Of a stretch of 64,000 bases of DNA, positions 49,301 through 61,374 are shown piece by piece. The position numbers were made by a program, and so were the translations under genes. The notes below the pieces were generated by a model. It saw only the letters and a list, made by a program, of their open reading frames with translations, was not told the DNA's origin and ran no database searches. Each line of letters opens with the position of its first letter. The first letter of the stretch is position 1. The stretch comes from Rachycentron canadum (lineage: Eukaryota > Chordata > Actinopteri > Carangiformes > Rachycentridae), in NCBI GenBank assembly GCA_038496675.1, contig CM076651.1:17288959-17352958 (forward strand), in the 5' to 3' direction.

Positions 49301-52300
49301 AGATGAAGGGACAAAATGGAGTAAAAGAAGGCAGTAAGGAGAGATATGATTAAACAATAAACATGAGGAGGAGATATAGACAAATAGAGGAGAATACGGA
49401 GAATAGGAAGGACCAAACCTACTGTATCTACATCAGGATTTAATTCACTTTTTAACTCTACACTCACTTATTTTAATCTGTGAACTTCCTCAGAAGGATT
49501 GTTGAATGAGTGTTCATATCATAACACACATCCACACCCACCCAGTGTGACCACAGTCCCATTCACCCATCACAGCTTGCAAATGATTCAAAATGCTGAT
49601 CTTCTAGTAACAAGCCTCTTTTTAACCTTGAGGCAATTGCTACCCCTTTAAAATCATCAGAAATACAACCAAGACATACGTGCCAGCCAAAAGTGCTTCC
49701 AGGCATTTTCGATTATCCCCATGCTGGCCCAGTGCACGCATATATTTTTTCAGCACTTTTCAAGGGTACTGCTGGAGAGAGGCAGAGCATCCCCCTGATA
49801 TCCTCCTTTCTGCTCACGCTGTCCTCTTTCCCCACTTCAGCATTACGCACAGTATGCTAACATTAGTGACAGCTCATCTACAACCCCCCACATACACACA
49901 GAGTCCCTAACCCCCTGCTGAGCTGAAAGAGGAAAATCTAAAAATAGTAAATGCAGCGGGGCTCACTCAAGAGAAAGCGAGAAGAGAAAATGGGAAAAGT
50001 ACCTGCAGATAAAAATAGAAGAAGCTGCCCTTTTGATCAGGATATTTATAGCACGCAACTGGGGCAAAATCTGCCACAATGTCATGAGAATTTCATTGGT
50101 GAAGGTTCAACATTTATTATTTATTTTCCTTTCTGGGTTGGTCTTATGTTTAAAATCGAGGATTTAAAATTTTTTTTCAGTGCTGACAATGAGATTTTCA
50201 ATATAAATAAAAAAGAGCAGGAGGAGACTCTTATACACTATCTACGATGTGTAATGTGTCTGTACAGTGCATTCAGAAAGTGTTTAGACCCCCTCAATTA
50301 TTTAATGTTTTGTTATGCTACAGCCTTGAATTTTCTGTAATTAATAAAAAATCTAAAAAATTTATTAAAATGAAAAACTGAAATATCACTGACACTGACA
50401 AGTTTTCAGACTCTTTACTATGACACTTGAAATTTAGCTCAAGTGCCATCCATTTCTCCTGAATATGTTTCTACACCTTGATTGGAGTTGATCTGTGGTA
50501 CATTCAGCTGATTGTTGGACATTGGACATTGTTTTGGAAAGGCACACACTCGTCTGTATGAGGTCTTACAGCAGACAATGTATATCAGAGCAAAAACCAA
50601 GCAATGAGGTGAAGAAACTGCCTGCAGAGCTCAGAGACAGGGTTGTGTTGATGCACAGGTATGGGGAACGACACACCAAAAATAATCTGCTGAAGTTATG
50701 AACAACTACGAATCTTCCTAAAGCTGACTAATTAATTAACCCATCTATCCATGCATTATCTATACTGCTTATCCGTGCAGGGTCATGGGGGGCTGGAGTC
50801 AATCCCAGCTGGCATCTGCAGCTGGCAGCTGGTATGAATAAAGTTTGTTTGTTTTATCACAAGGCTTCTTTGTTTATAACATGAATTTTCAGCATAAAAG
50901 GATTTGAGAGACAAAGATGGGATTTTTGACTCAGGAGGATGAAGGAGCAGGAAATGAATGAAGGAAGATGTGTTTTTAGAAAATCACACAAGGTATTTTT
51001 ATGATTTAGCATGACCTTGAAAGGAAGTTTGGCATTTTTTGAAATATGTTTATTTGAATTTTTTGCCAAGAAGTAGATGAGAAGATAAATACAACCCTCA
51101 CGACACTACGAAGCTACAGGCAGCAGCTGGTCATCTCACCTTAGAACAGAGACTATGAACAGCACCTCTGAAGATCAAGATCTAATTAACATGGTATCTC
51201 CTTTGTTTAATCCCTATTAAGAATCAAAGTGTGAAAGTGTTCTCATGATAGCACAGAGGAGGAAAGTCTTCTTCTGTGAAAAATAATTTTTGGGGAAAGT
51301 TTTTGTTGTCATGGAAACAGAGAACCCCCCGAGATTACTGTTCTTAAAAAGAAGCAAAAATTGCAGCTGTGATGATCCTGAAGGTTTATTTGGAAACTAT
51401 AACTGCTTTGCTATTGGTCAATCATGCCTACAACCAATTATTTTTTTCAGGGCTGAATAATTACTCAAATATTATTAAAATCACAATATGACCACATGCA
51501 CTATCCAAATTGCAGGAGATAAAATGTGTCATAATATACCATAAATGAAGAAGAGAGTATTGTGGTGTTATGGAGACACCACTCTCTACAAATCATATCC
51601 TTCAGACCTAAGGCACATGTTTGTTTAGCCTGATTCTTTTTTGTCTTCTCACTTTTTCCACTTAGAAACACAAAACCATGTTATCACAACATGCAAATAT
51701 ACAAATGGTATTTGAAAGGATTATTGAGAACAATAAATTAAAGCGTAGTCCAAGTGAAAATGAAAATTGCAGAGAGAGGCCAAACGTTTCTTGTCCTTTG
51801 TTCATCTTCATATCATCTGTCTCAGGAAAGCAAATTAATGTCATCATTGCATTGCCATCCCTCACAATCCTGTCTTCACTGTTAGGGGAAATCCAGGTGT
51901 TAATTGGGTTGATGTGTTAAACCTTATTTCCTGCATGTGTCACGTCTGTTTTAGACACAGGGGGACTGACATCTATGAATACATTTCAGACAGACACTTC
52001 CTCGTCTTGAGTCAATCTCATCCCATGTGTAAGCCCACGGTAAAAAGTCATAAAGCAAGAAATAGCTGTGATTGAGGTTTGTCATCTTTCTCTCGCTCAT
52101 ATAAATAAACACACGCATTTGTGCCCAGTGATCTGTTTAAGCACGTGCACATGCACACGCAAAGCCCTCTCTCTCACACACAGACTTACACATGCAGGAG
52201 CTCTGTTTGTCTTTCTCTGACACACAAACAAAGTCTGTCTATATTGTATCTCTGTCCAACATTTCCTCTTTCTCACATGCACACACACAAATTTCTCTAT

Positions 52301-55300
52301 TCCCGCCCTTGTTTATCTGACATGCTACATCAGAGCCCTGGCAGCCCAAGTCCCATTTAGATTTCCATTTAGATTTCCATTTATAGCGTTGAGGATGAAT
52401 TATTAACATCAGCAAGAGATTTTTTTTCAGCCTTTCTTTTCATAAAATTGAGGTGAACAGAAAAATTACAATGACTCTAATCATCTCCTGCAATTCCCTG
52501 CCATTAAAACAAAAGCCATGAGCAGCTTGTGAGGGATGGAAAACCAGGTAATGAATTCATGGAGGGAGGTTAGACAATGGGCGATCCAAACACGGAGGTT
52601 TTGTGAAATGGAAATAGGGAGGCTCACGGACACTTTAGAAAAGGCCGACTGGAATAGACGCAGATACGATGCACGTTTCTATCTGACGAGTGCACAAGCA
52701 GAGAACAATCCCAAATAGTTAAAAGCTGATGCTGCACCTTTAAATGTGTAAGAATGTTTATGGTAAGAGTCACTGCAGCACTTGGTGGCATGACAACACA
52801 CTCATAACAACCATTTTCCACACTTCACTCTCAGCCACACTGCCAAGCTTGGATTCCTCCCCACAAATTTCTTATTACACGCTTGTGTTACTTGAAACAC
52901 GGCAGGTCATGGTGTTATGCTTCTATTAAGACCTTCGGGTGTACTATACAGTACTACACTGAACTGTATTTTTCTACAGGCTTTTGTCTATTATTTTGGC
53001 TAAGGCAAGAGAAAATATGTAGGTTAACCCAGAAAAAAGCTTTGTTCTTGACTTATGGTCTTCACTCTTAATGCATTACCCTGACTTACCCAGTATTCTG
53101 CACATACTTAAAGTTTAATGATTAACCCAGGTGCAAATTTTGCACCAGCGTGCACTTGAGAGAATATTGACCTACTGTTGGCCTGTTAAGTTTCACAGAA
53201 GCTGCCCACTTAGCCCATGACAATGCCATGGACAATGGTTGACTAAAAGCTGATGCTAACATTACCAAATCAGGGAACAGATTGATTCCATCTTGTGATG
53301 TGAATCATGTTCCCAAAAACCAACTCAAACAACCTTCAACCAAGCAAGACATTATATTAAACTGAATATGAATTGTTGAGTCACAAATATTGCATAAATG
53401 TTCAAGTTAAAATGATTTGCAATCCGCTAAATCCTTTATTTAGTGCTTGGAATGTGATTTTAATGGCTCATCACAGAAGCAATCAGGGTGTGTGATTGGA
53501 GCCAGGAAATAATTTAAATGTGCTGAGTTTAACAGATGGCCTGTGCATACATAACAGTGTTTGCATATAAACAGGGTCTGGACCATCGTGTACTGAAGAG
53601 GCATCTCAAACAGCGGGCATCCCTCTCCTGTCTGCAGGTAAACACACACACTTTGCATCCCAACAATGACTGCTGAGTCAGACAATACTGTCCAGGGATG
53701 TTGGGAGGACATTAGCAACAATCTCTCAGTGCTTGAGGACAACAGGCAGACACAGCAAAGGATTTAATGCACTGAGAAATTAAGGACAGTGTTTCTGAAG
53801 CTGAGAGTTTTCCAAACATCACAGGTAACAATGACAAATTGAATGTTATAACACTCTAAAGCACAGAAATGTGTTTGTGTGCATGCATGCGTGTGTGTGT
53901 GTGTGTGTGTGTGTGAGAGTGTGCCTGGCACTTAATTGCTATTAATTGAGTTCAAAGCAGCTGTGATTATAATTTAAATTTTTTATATGTATTTTTTTTT
54001 ATATATCATAGAAGTAAATTTTATTTTCCATCATTAGTATTTTATTGAGAAAGTTGCCCAAGGACAAGAATGATTCTTAATGAGCTTTCATTATAAATAA
54101 AGCTGAACAGTGTGTCCAGTCCTTAAAGGTGATGACTCCAATAAAAAACAGCTGAGGGATTAGGAGCCAAACAATCTTTTTCCTGTAGTATATATATATA
54201 TCCTATCTGGATATAAAATTCATGGGACCAAATTAATTCTACATTCAGGTTTTCTAACAGAAGGACAGGGAGTGTCTTGATGTACTAACCTTAAGAGGAG
54301 GAACAGGGAGAGGCTTATTGTCCTTGTCCAGGGAGATGAAGGTGAAGAAGGCTGAAACAGCACGATATTTCCTTATTTCTGCCTCCACCAGCGAGGCAGC
54401 ATCGACCAACACTTCAATTTCCATTGACTTGTTACTGACAAAGGTGAGCCGCCCAGTCACTGTAACCACACAGCCTTGGCGAGAAGAGAAGTAAAATAAG
54501 TTAAGCAGGCTTGACATTAAAGTGGTATACTGGTATCAGTGTTTTTAAAGTAAGCACACTGCCATAAAAGACATTTTCATTTTAAAACATTTTGTTTTAT
54601 TGTGTGTTGCAGTTACCTCACACCAAAATTATTAAAACTTTTGAATCACCAGAAAACTGTGATATTCTTTTCTGAACTGAACATGAAATAATGTGGCACA
54701 TTGATACAGTCAGCTGAGGAAAATTTAACATCTGCTCTTGCAATCTGCTTCACACTGTTGCATCATGAACGTCTTGAAGTCTGTTTCTGAGAGAGTCAGC
54801 AGAGCGACACAGGCCAATGATCCCTGACTGGAAGAATTGTCGTACAGCCAATCAACTTTTTTTTCTTCATGTTAACACAAAGTAAAATGTCCTTTTCTGT
54901 GCTGAAGCAGAACATAAAAGTTAGAAAATTAGTAAAAGTTTTTTTTACAGGGGTGAATGTTTATTACCATATATTCAGGGGACATCATGTCCACTGCTGC
55001 AGAACATTTGCTTCCTTTTCTTTTGATTTCAACCTGATATTCATCTAATCCACCTCAGGTTTGACTGATCAAAAATAATCCCTCTTCTCCTTTTGTCACT
55101 GCAGGGAGCTGGAAAGAAAACAGTCAACTGAAAGTACTGGGCATTGCTGATATGTTTCCTTATTCTGTTTGATGTGTCTGTACTGTATTATTACTGCTGT
55201 TGCCATAGAAACGATGAGAGAAGGTGTTATCCCTGCAGTCTGAGACAGATCTCCAGTATATGACTGAGATCTTATAAAAAACTCAGTGTCTTAAATAATA

Positions 55301-58300
55301 AAACATGTACATGGAAAGTGAAAAAGGCTTTTAACACAATATGTGCTGCAAACTACTCTGACATTATGAGAACAATTTCCACAAAAAGTATTACTGGTTG
55401 TTGTCCAGTGATGGAGCTCTATCCTTACAGGCAACTCTTCAGATAAGTCATGACAGAGTTTGAAGACTCTCCTCGTTGGTCATCAAATGATTTAAGTGTT
55501 TGATCTATGTTTGTATGTATGTCTGAGGTTTTCCTGGCAAGCAACTCCTTGTTCTTGTTCATGACTCACCAGAGACCCTGGTTTGTTTCCAGTGAACTGA
55601 CAGTAAGGTTGGTTTCTTTTAACCACACCAGCGATGTGTATGATCTAATCTTAACCTGGTTTTATATTATATAAACTTAACAGCACTGTATTGGTGTAAC
55701 ACTGTTGCTTGTCTGCCCTTGGATAGTGCTAAAATATTTTCAGCAGCCACATTTTCAAAACCAAAGTGTCAACATTCACTTCAACAAGGAAAAGTTCTGC
55801 TGCCTTTTCTGCCTCTGCAACTGTATTTTCCTAATAGACTTCTATTTTCAAAAAAAGTTGTTGGAAAACATTAAATAGACAGTGTGAATTACTGTGTGAA
55901 TGATTAATATTTGTAAAACTTTGCCAGAGACCTGAAAAGCTTTTTATGTGCGTCGCATGATATCAGTCTCTGGTGGGGTCCAGTTGAAAAAAGAAGTGTG
56001 CCAGACACAGACAGAAGCCCCTCAAGTTTGTATTTCTTTTATAGGAATATATATGTTACTGTCCAAGCCTGAGACTTGACTTGACTGCCTCAGCTCTAAG
56101 ACTTGCGTTCAGGCAGGTTTTTTGTGAACTGGAGAAGATTATGACAGGTCTGAATTACTTTTTGGTGAGTGTTAAGAAAAGTGATTACTAATCTTATTCT
56201 CCCCCCTCTATGACATAGGTGTGATGAAATTACATCATCAATTTTAGAGATCTTATATGCTATTTGAGAAATGACATTATGGTGACACTTAAAATCCCAC
56301 TGAGCAAAGAACTGTGGGAAAAGGTGATAAAAAAAACAGGATAGGATACAACAAAGTAACAATCATTGGCATTCAGTCTGTGAACCTGGCACATACACTT
56401 TTTTTTCTCTCGCTTGTTGTCTGGAACCTGAGAGTTTTTATATGTTACCAGCAGGAGCCTGACTGGTTCAGGTAAACTACCTCTGGCACAGATGTATTAG
56501 GCTCAGTGAAGCATGCTCTGCTCAGTGACATTACACAAAAAATGAGCCTTGATGTGACTGGTTGATTTTTTAAGACCTTCATGATGAATAATTGATTTAT
56601 GCAGAAAGTAGATCTTGGGCTTGTGCAGCACTGAAGGTCAGCCAACGTGAAAAACTAGCAGGGGCCCATCTCTGAGGAGCTGTTTGATAGAGTTAATCTG
56701 CTATGAGGACAGTCCAAGCTGAGGCCTGATGTTGGAGGCACTAAGAGGTGACAGCAATACCTTTGCTTGACAAATAGAGTTTGGGTTGTTTTGGACAAGA
56801 AGGAAAAAGTTTCTATATTGATATTTTGTTTGTTGTCATACATGTTCCTCTGTCAGACATACCTAGAATGAATTTTAGCATTAGAAAGTAGCCAGGGAAG
56901 GCTACAACAGAGGGGAAAAGGGAAATATTCAGGTGAAATAATCACATTTGCCACCTTTATTGTTGGGATGCAAGGAAAGTGTCTCATAATGTACCTTACT
57001 CCACCCAAAGAACTATTTGATATAAGCAAAACCAAAGAATTATCATAACATTGATTCAATATGGATTTCAAAGTGTGGAGCAGATACATCTTTAAATAAG
57101 TGAGACATTGCCTTCGAGATAAATTTTCCAACTTACCATAAATTTACTCAATTACTCTTTTAAAGTGATTTAAACCATTTGTGGTTGGTGGGTCACTGGG
57201 CACTCCAAAGTGGCAACGTCCTAGGCTCAAATTGCAACAGAAATGAAAAACAGAATGACCACCATGACAATCCCCATAGACTCCCATGTTAAGTTTAGAG
57301 CCAAAATAAACATGTTTACAGCCTGGTACAAAACATGGTTCTGGTCTCCCCTCATAGCAACTGTAAAGGAGGCACATTTTTATATAACCCACCTGTTTCA
57401 ATTTTATGAAGCCATATTTCATTAGTTATTACTTATCCATTATTGAGGTTGTGCAGCTTTGATCAGTGTATTTCCATTGGTTACACATTCCTCTGTGTAA
57501 CCACTGTCTTTACTTACTTCAGCACACAATTCATAGAAATGTTTATGCAAATCATGCTGGATAAACAAAGCTTGATCATTGTGAGTATTCATTCTGCTTC
57601 ACTGTTTCCCCTATTTCTCTTTTTCAGACTCTGCCTCACCTACAATGCTCCTTTCTCTCTCCCTGAAATCTCCTTTCATCTACCATTCACCTTTTTGAAG
57701 TTTTGTTCCTTTCTTCTTAGTCTTTGTACCTCTGGGCATTTTGCTGTAATGGATAAAGGAGGACTGAGTGAACACTATTGTGGTGCATCAATGGCCAACA
57801 CCTCACTGACTTATATTCTCAGTTCAAAATAATACACATTTTTGTTTGGTACGACATCATGGCTACTTTGCTTTCACAAACTCAAACAACAACTCACAAA
57901 CAAAAATGCAACACTTCACTGTGCAGGCGGAGAACATGAAAAGAAACTAATAAACAGGTGAGTCACATTTTTTCCCAATGTGTCTCAGCTGATCAACTTT
58001 TAAAATTATTATAGAATTTGTGTATTAATATTAAATTAATGAAAAAAAATGTTTTTTTTTCATATTGGATCTCAACAAATTATTTCAATGGCACATTGTA
58101 TATGTACTTTGATGTAATTGTGTTGATAAACCAGATGCTGTAAACACTTCAATTAGGTGGCAAATGACATGAGATGAATTCTATAAAATGACACTATATT
58201 AATTTATTCATTGCTTGATTTAATGCTAAGTGTATTATTTAGTTAGTTTTATAATTGCATAAACTGATGAATGAAATAACTTTCTAAGTTGTTTTTTAAT

Positions 58301-61300
58301 GGGGCTAATTAACTAATTAACTCCTTCTCTTAGTTACTGTTTCTTACTGTTGTCACATAGCCAGTGTGATGCTTCACGCTTTGCTCCATGAGCATCAGTT
58401 TATTCTATTCAGATATTTTGCTGATTAATCATTGTAATGTCAGATTTGTTCTGATTTTGTGCTGAAAATGTAAAAAACAGAAGCAAATGTTTTTTTAAAC
58501 CATGGTGCTTTTCTGTATATTTTACTGTGATCAAAAACTAAGCTAAATCTGTTTCAGCTCAATACATTAATCCACAGGATCCCAGTGTAGCTTTGTCCCA
58601 CAGCATGACAGATAAAATGTGATTGTGGTGGAACATTAACATCCGGGATCTTTATTGATCCTTTGACCGCACTCGTTTTTATGGTGTGGAGTCTGGCTGT
58701 GGCTACAAATGAAGACATTTTATGTTGCTTTGTTCATTATTAAACTCTTTAAACCCTATTTTTCTGTAGTTCAAATTCAGGCTGTTTTTTTCTCTCTCTG
58801 ATATTAGTTTACATTGAAAATTCAGCCCTGTTCTGCAATGATTTTTCTGCTGCTGAAGCCCACGTGACTGAAAATCTGTGCACTTCACAAAGTGAACTGC
58901 TCAGGCTCAACACAGTAGGACCTTTGAAAACTCATAAACAAATCATCCGCCACATGCACAATGTACAGACACAGAACACAGTCTGTTCTGGTTCTTATCC
59001 TCTCATCTCATTTCATTTGTCTGCTGGTGTGTGGTCCTAAAACTTCACACAGGTTTGAAATGGAATATGCATTTGTTAAATGTACCTGTATAATTTGCAG
59101 ATTTTTAGCAGAGCACTTATCGTAAATTTCCACCCTCTGGTGTTATTCATGAATTGTATCGTATTCTGGAACAAAGTTTACTGATCTGTGCATCATCCTG
59201 CCTCATCCACTGTTCTTTTATTTAAAAAGAGTCTTCGACGTATTACACCAGTTTTTCAGACCTTGCTTTCAGTGTGTTACGGGACAGAATTCAAAATTTT
59301 ACTGCGTCTATGTAAATCATTAAATGGCACTAATTAGCACCAATATACATTATGCTGCAGACCCACTTGTACAACTTGATGAGGAGCCTAATGTCCTCAT
59401 CCTCGCTTTGATGCATCCAGCTTGATTTTAGGTGTAAGTAGAGAAATAATATTCTTTGCACTAAATGTAGCTAATGTGGTCCTACCATCTTTTCAAAAAT
59501 TGGCAAACCCCAACCCAACCATTTATTCTCAACATTGACAACTATAGTCTCAAATAATGCATATTGGTAAAGTTCAGAGTGGTACTATCCTTCCTGTAAA
59601 GACATTCTTTCTACGAAGCACTATTCCTAGGAAGAAATACCCACCACTATCAAGACTGTATTGCATTCAGGTATATCGAGAGTATTGCCTGTGAAAGAAA
59701 ATTTTTTTCTAACCGCTAAAGTGGATTTTGAGAAATACCCACTGATAGAACAGAAATGTGCTAGAAATGTGCTCATAATTTTGTACATTATCTGCATTTA
59801 GCTGGCTAAAGAAAATAACTAGAAGAAATGTAGAGGTGCAGCCTACAATGCCAGTAGCTGTTTTTGTCTGGCTTTGTGTTTTGATCCGTGGCCATTTCCT
59901 ACGCACACCTCTTGAGTTTTTTGTCTGACCACCTTAAGCAAAACGGGAAATCTGCTGGTGACATAACACTTAAACTACCGTGGAAGCCAGGGGAAATCAC
60001 GTCACCACCTCCTAAACTCAGAGGACAGATGGCGGCAGCAACTGGAGCGACTAGGAGAAGCTGAGAACTGTGGACATGGATCTAAACCGATCTGTACAGC
60101 TCAGTTTTCTCTGCCCTGAAACTCACAGGAAGGTGTGTTTTAGATGCCCCTAAGCCCCAATTCATCCCACCACTTACTCCATCGTACTCTAAATTGAAAA
60201 ATCGCTTTTGGACTGAGTGACTTATCAAGCTTGAACAAAGTCACCTGAACTTGACAATCTACGTACTATTCCCTAGTGTAGGTATAACTGACCTTGTGCA
60301 GTTGTGCCGAGCTACAACCCATTCATCCCACTTCATAATTCAACAATGGGGAGAGATGTAGCTGGTCTATTGTCAACATCCTATCCTGAGGTAATCATAA
60401 CATCTGAATGTTAGCACTGGAGGTCTGGATCACATCATGTCCAGCACAAGAACAGAAAAACACACACACTGAGCTGAGACAAACTTTAACCCATAAATGT
60501 AATGCACTATCAACACCCTATGAAGAAACTGCTTTCATTCACTTTATATATATATATATTAGATTACATAATAGTAATTAGATTACTAATAACTGTGGTA
60601 ACAATATTTTGTGTCTGTGCCCTATGTCTGCAGGTGTGTATCTGTACTATAAGAGAGTATCTGTACTCTCACAGTAACAATCCTTAAAGGACCTTTTGTC
60701 CCAAATGTGCTATCAACAAAACCAACCAAATGGCCACTTCTGACCCACTTCGATGCAAAGAGGTACGTGGTTTATGGCCCTTATCAAAACACTTGAATGA
60801 ACCTTGAAAAATGAGGCTTTTGGAAAATACAGCATGAATGATGTTCTCAGTGTCCTCACTCTTTCTGAGGAAACAGCCCTGGGACAAAGCTTGGTAATGG
60901 AAAATAGTTCAATCATAACAATGATGTGTCTTTCCAGATGTAGCAGCAGAACTACAAAACACAACTGGTCTTGATTAGTGACATTGTGACGGGTGTTAAC
61001 ACTGGCTAGCCCAATTTAAAAACAGCCTTGTCTGAGGCTGAATTTATAGACTGCTGAGTTTTTCCACATTATCATGTAACTGGGTTTTTACAGAGTAGTT
61101 CACTAATGGGCAAAAAGCAGCTCTGTAGAAGGTGGAGACACATTATCCCACAGTCTGCAGCACCAATACTGTGTCACTTGTTTTGTAGAGGTACAGTACG
61201 AACATTTTTACGTATCAGCAACTTGAGCTCTGACAGGATTCTTTGTTTAATCCTCACCTTTCTTGATCTTACGATGGAAGTTGATGGCATCCACAGACGC

Positions 61301-61374
61301 AGTGACAACGTTGGTGCTGCAGTGCCGAGCTGCAACGATGCCGGCGACCTCATCCATCAGCTTCATGGTCACAC
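43257..61374 (-). CDS. acot7: Acyl-CoA thioesterase 7, last three coding exons (5' part outside the window)
   Basis: ACOT7 hydrolyses long-chain acyl-CoA to free fatty acid and CoA, mainly in the cytosol, and is best known from brain. The exons 61374-61258, 54474-54290 and 43355-43257 join in frame to about 132 codons. They cover the second of two hotdog domains and the C-terminal tail. The start of the piece, VTMKLMDEVAGIVAARHC, holds the acidic residue of the LMDE motif that serves as a catalytic residue in the family. FVSNKSMEIEVLVDA forms the central hotdog strands. The tail EEGKARYLQNKAKR matches the human EEGKGRYLQMKAKR. Length from the glycine of the first exon to the end agrees closely with human. 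The remaining exons, including the first hotdog domain, must lie right of position 64000, because I find none between 61375 and 64000. The gene follows gpr153 in the same orientation, as in human. Confidence 0.95.
44767..44788. repeat. (AAAT)5 microsatellite
   Basis: Five AAAT units plus a partial one. Confidence 0.9.
46438..46475. repeat. Short tandem repeat, 10-bp unit
   Basis: Near-identical units tattgtactg and tcttgtactg alternate about three and a half times. Confidence 0.8.
47127..47262 (+). mobile_element. Degraded tRNA-derived SINE
   Basis: The head reads gcctggtagcctaatggtta-like text with a perfect Pol III A box (TAGCCTAATGG, 47135-47145), followed by aaggtgcatgcctcataatc, which I recognise from fish SINEs. 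A decayed B-box-like stretch lies near 47203-47215, then a CT-rich body typical of these elements. It does not fold as a functional tRNA. Confidence 0.65.
48736..48756. repeat. T21 homopolymer run
   Basis: Twenty-one thymines in a row, which could be the antisense poly(A) end of a retroposon, but no body was recognised beside it. Confidence 0.85.
48938..49069 (-). other. Small CpG-rich open frame (43 codons), uncertain
   Basis: On the minus strand an ATG at 49069 opens a 43-codon frame starting MPPIRDDQQRVNGYARARVA, with a TGA at 48938-48940. It directly follows tttatttatag, a possible splice acceptor. The stretch carries about seven CpGs at 49020-49060, in an intron that is otherwise nearly CpG-free. 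I recognise no family. acot7 exons splice across this intron without it, so it could be an alternative exon, a recent insertion or chance. Confidence 0.2.
49165..49410. repeat. Purine-rich tract in acot7 intron
   Basis: About 245 bp of the plus strand are almost all A and G, with gagg, gaaag and gagag words. On the transcribed (minus) strand this is a long polypyrimidine stretch. A 126-codon frame on the minus strand here is compositional. Confidence 0.8.
50265..50700 (+). mobile_element. Truncated Tc1-like transposon
   Basis: The element begins after a TA dinucleotide (50263-50264) with the terminal repeat cagtgcattcagaaagtgtt, familiar from fish Tc1-like elements. It runs through the non-coding leader into the start of the transposase frame, where VKKLPAELRDRVVLMHRYGE resembles the first helix of the Tc1 DNA-binding domain. 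The copy stops about 30 codons into the gene, and there is no right-hand inverted repeat, so it is dead. The frame is short and in decayed context. Confidence 0.8.
50741..50832 (+). mobile_element. Fragment of a dispersed fish repeat
   Basis: The text ccatctatccatgcattatc, then tgcttatccgtgcagggtca, ggggggctggagtcaatccc and agctgg is the well-known opening of a repeat scattered through teleost genomes. The copy is truncated after about 90 bp, immediately right of the Tc1-like fragment. Confidence 0.75.
52353..52384. repeat. 12-bp tandem repeat
   Basis: The unit ccatttagattt is repeated two and two-thirds times. Confidence 0.85.
53891..53914. repeat. (GT)12 microsatellite
   Basis: A pure GT run preceded by gcatgcatgc. 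Confidence 0.95.
54290..54474 (-). CDS. acot7: acot7 exon, hotdog domain 2 core
   Basis: The acceptor is tctcgccaag and the donor gttagt at 54289. The exon completes the split Gly codon and encodes CVVTVTGRLTFVSNKSMEIE, further residues through RKYRAVSAFFTFISLD, and ends PVPPLK in phase 0. Confidence 0.95.
57150..57430 (-). mobile_element. Dispersed fish repeat, copy A (minus orientation)
   Basis: The minus strand reads tttgtaccaggctgtaaaca, tgtttatttt, then catgggagtctatggggatt. This matches the plus strand of copy B at 62466-62550 at roughly three bases in four, and it is a string I recognise from many fish genomes. The class is unknown to me; there is no open transposase frame. Confidence 0.75.
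59218..59420 (+). mobile_element. Relic of a non-LTR retrotransposon (end of reverse-transcriptase frame)
   Basis: At 59242-59328 the plus strand encodes ITPVFQ and then GTEFKILLRLCKSLNG, which resembles the segment ITPV-LHWLPV-RI-FKILLLVYKALNG that lies after the polymerase core in many fish LINE elements. A stop and frameshift follow; PIYIML appears in another frame just downstream, matching the next conserved words. The copy is old, short and dead, and antisense to acot7. Confidence 0.6.
61258..61374 (-). CDS. acot7: acot7 exon with LMDE motif of hotdog domain 2
   Basis: The acceptor is taatacag and the donor gtgagg at 61257. The exon opens with two bases completing a Gly codon, then encodes VTMKLMDEVAG to NFHRKIKK plus one base. 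Its human counterpart starts at the same residue (HGG before VTMKLMDE). Confidence 0.95.

Larger units (their letters stand above)
43356..54289 (-). other. acot7: Last acot7 intron
   Basis: This 10.9-kb intron holds an AAAT repeat (44767-44788), a tRNA-derived SINE (47127-47262), a T21 run (48736-48756), a small CpG-rich open frame (48938-49069), a purine tract (49165-49410), a Tc1-like fragment (50265-50700), a dispersed fish repeat fragment (50741-50832), a 12-bp tandem repeat (52353-52384) and a GT microsatellite (53891-53914). The rest is AT-rich without recognised features. Confidence 0.6.
54475..61257 (-). other. acot7: acot7 intron between the two hotdog-2 exons
   Basis: This 6.8-kb intron contains a dispersed repeat copy (57150-57430, minus orientation), a non-LTR retrotransposon relic (59218-59420) and an unexplained GC-richer segment at about 59925-60360 (with ccgtggaagccaggggaaat and gatggcggcagcaactggag). 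Nothing else was recognised. Confidence 0.6.

Noticed and set aside
49087..49467. 126-codon Ser/Leu/Pro-rich frame on the minus strand
   Set aside because: It is the complement of a polypurine tract. Low-complexity composition alone explains its length.
49951..50340. 129-codon frame on the plus strand
   Set aside because: It runs into the Tc1-like terminal repeat at 50265 and shows no domain, so it is chance plus transposon sequence.
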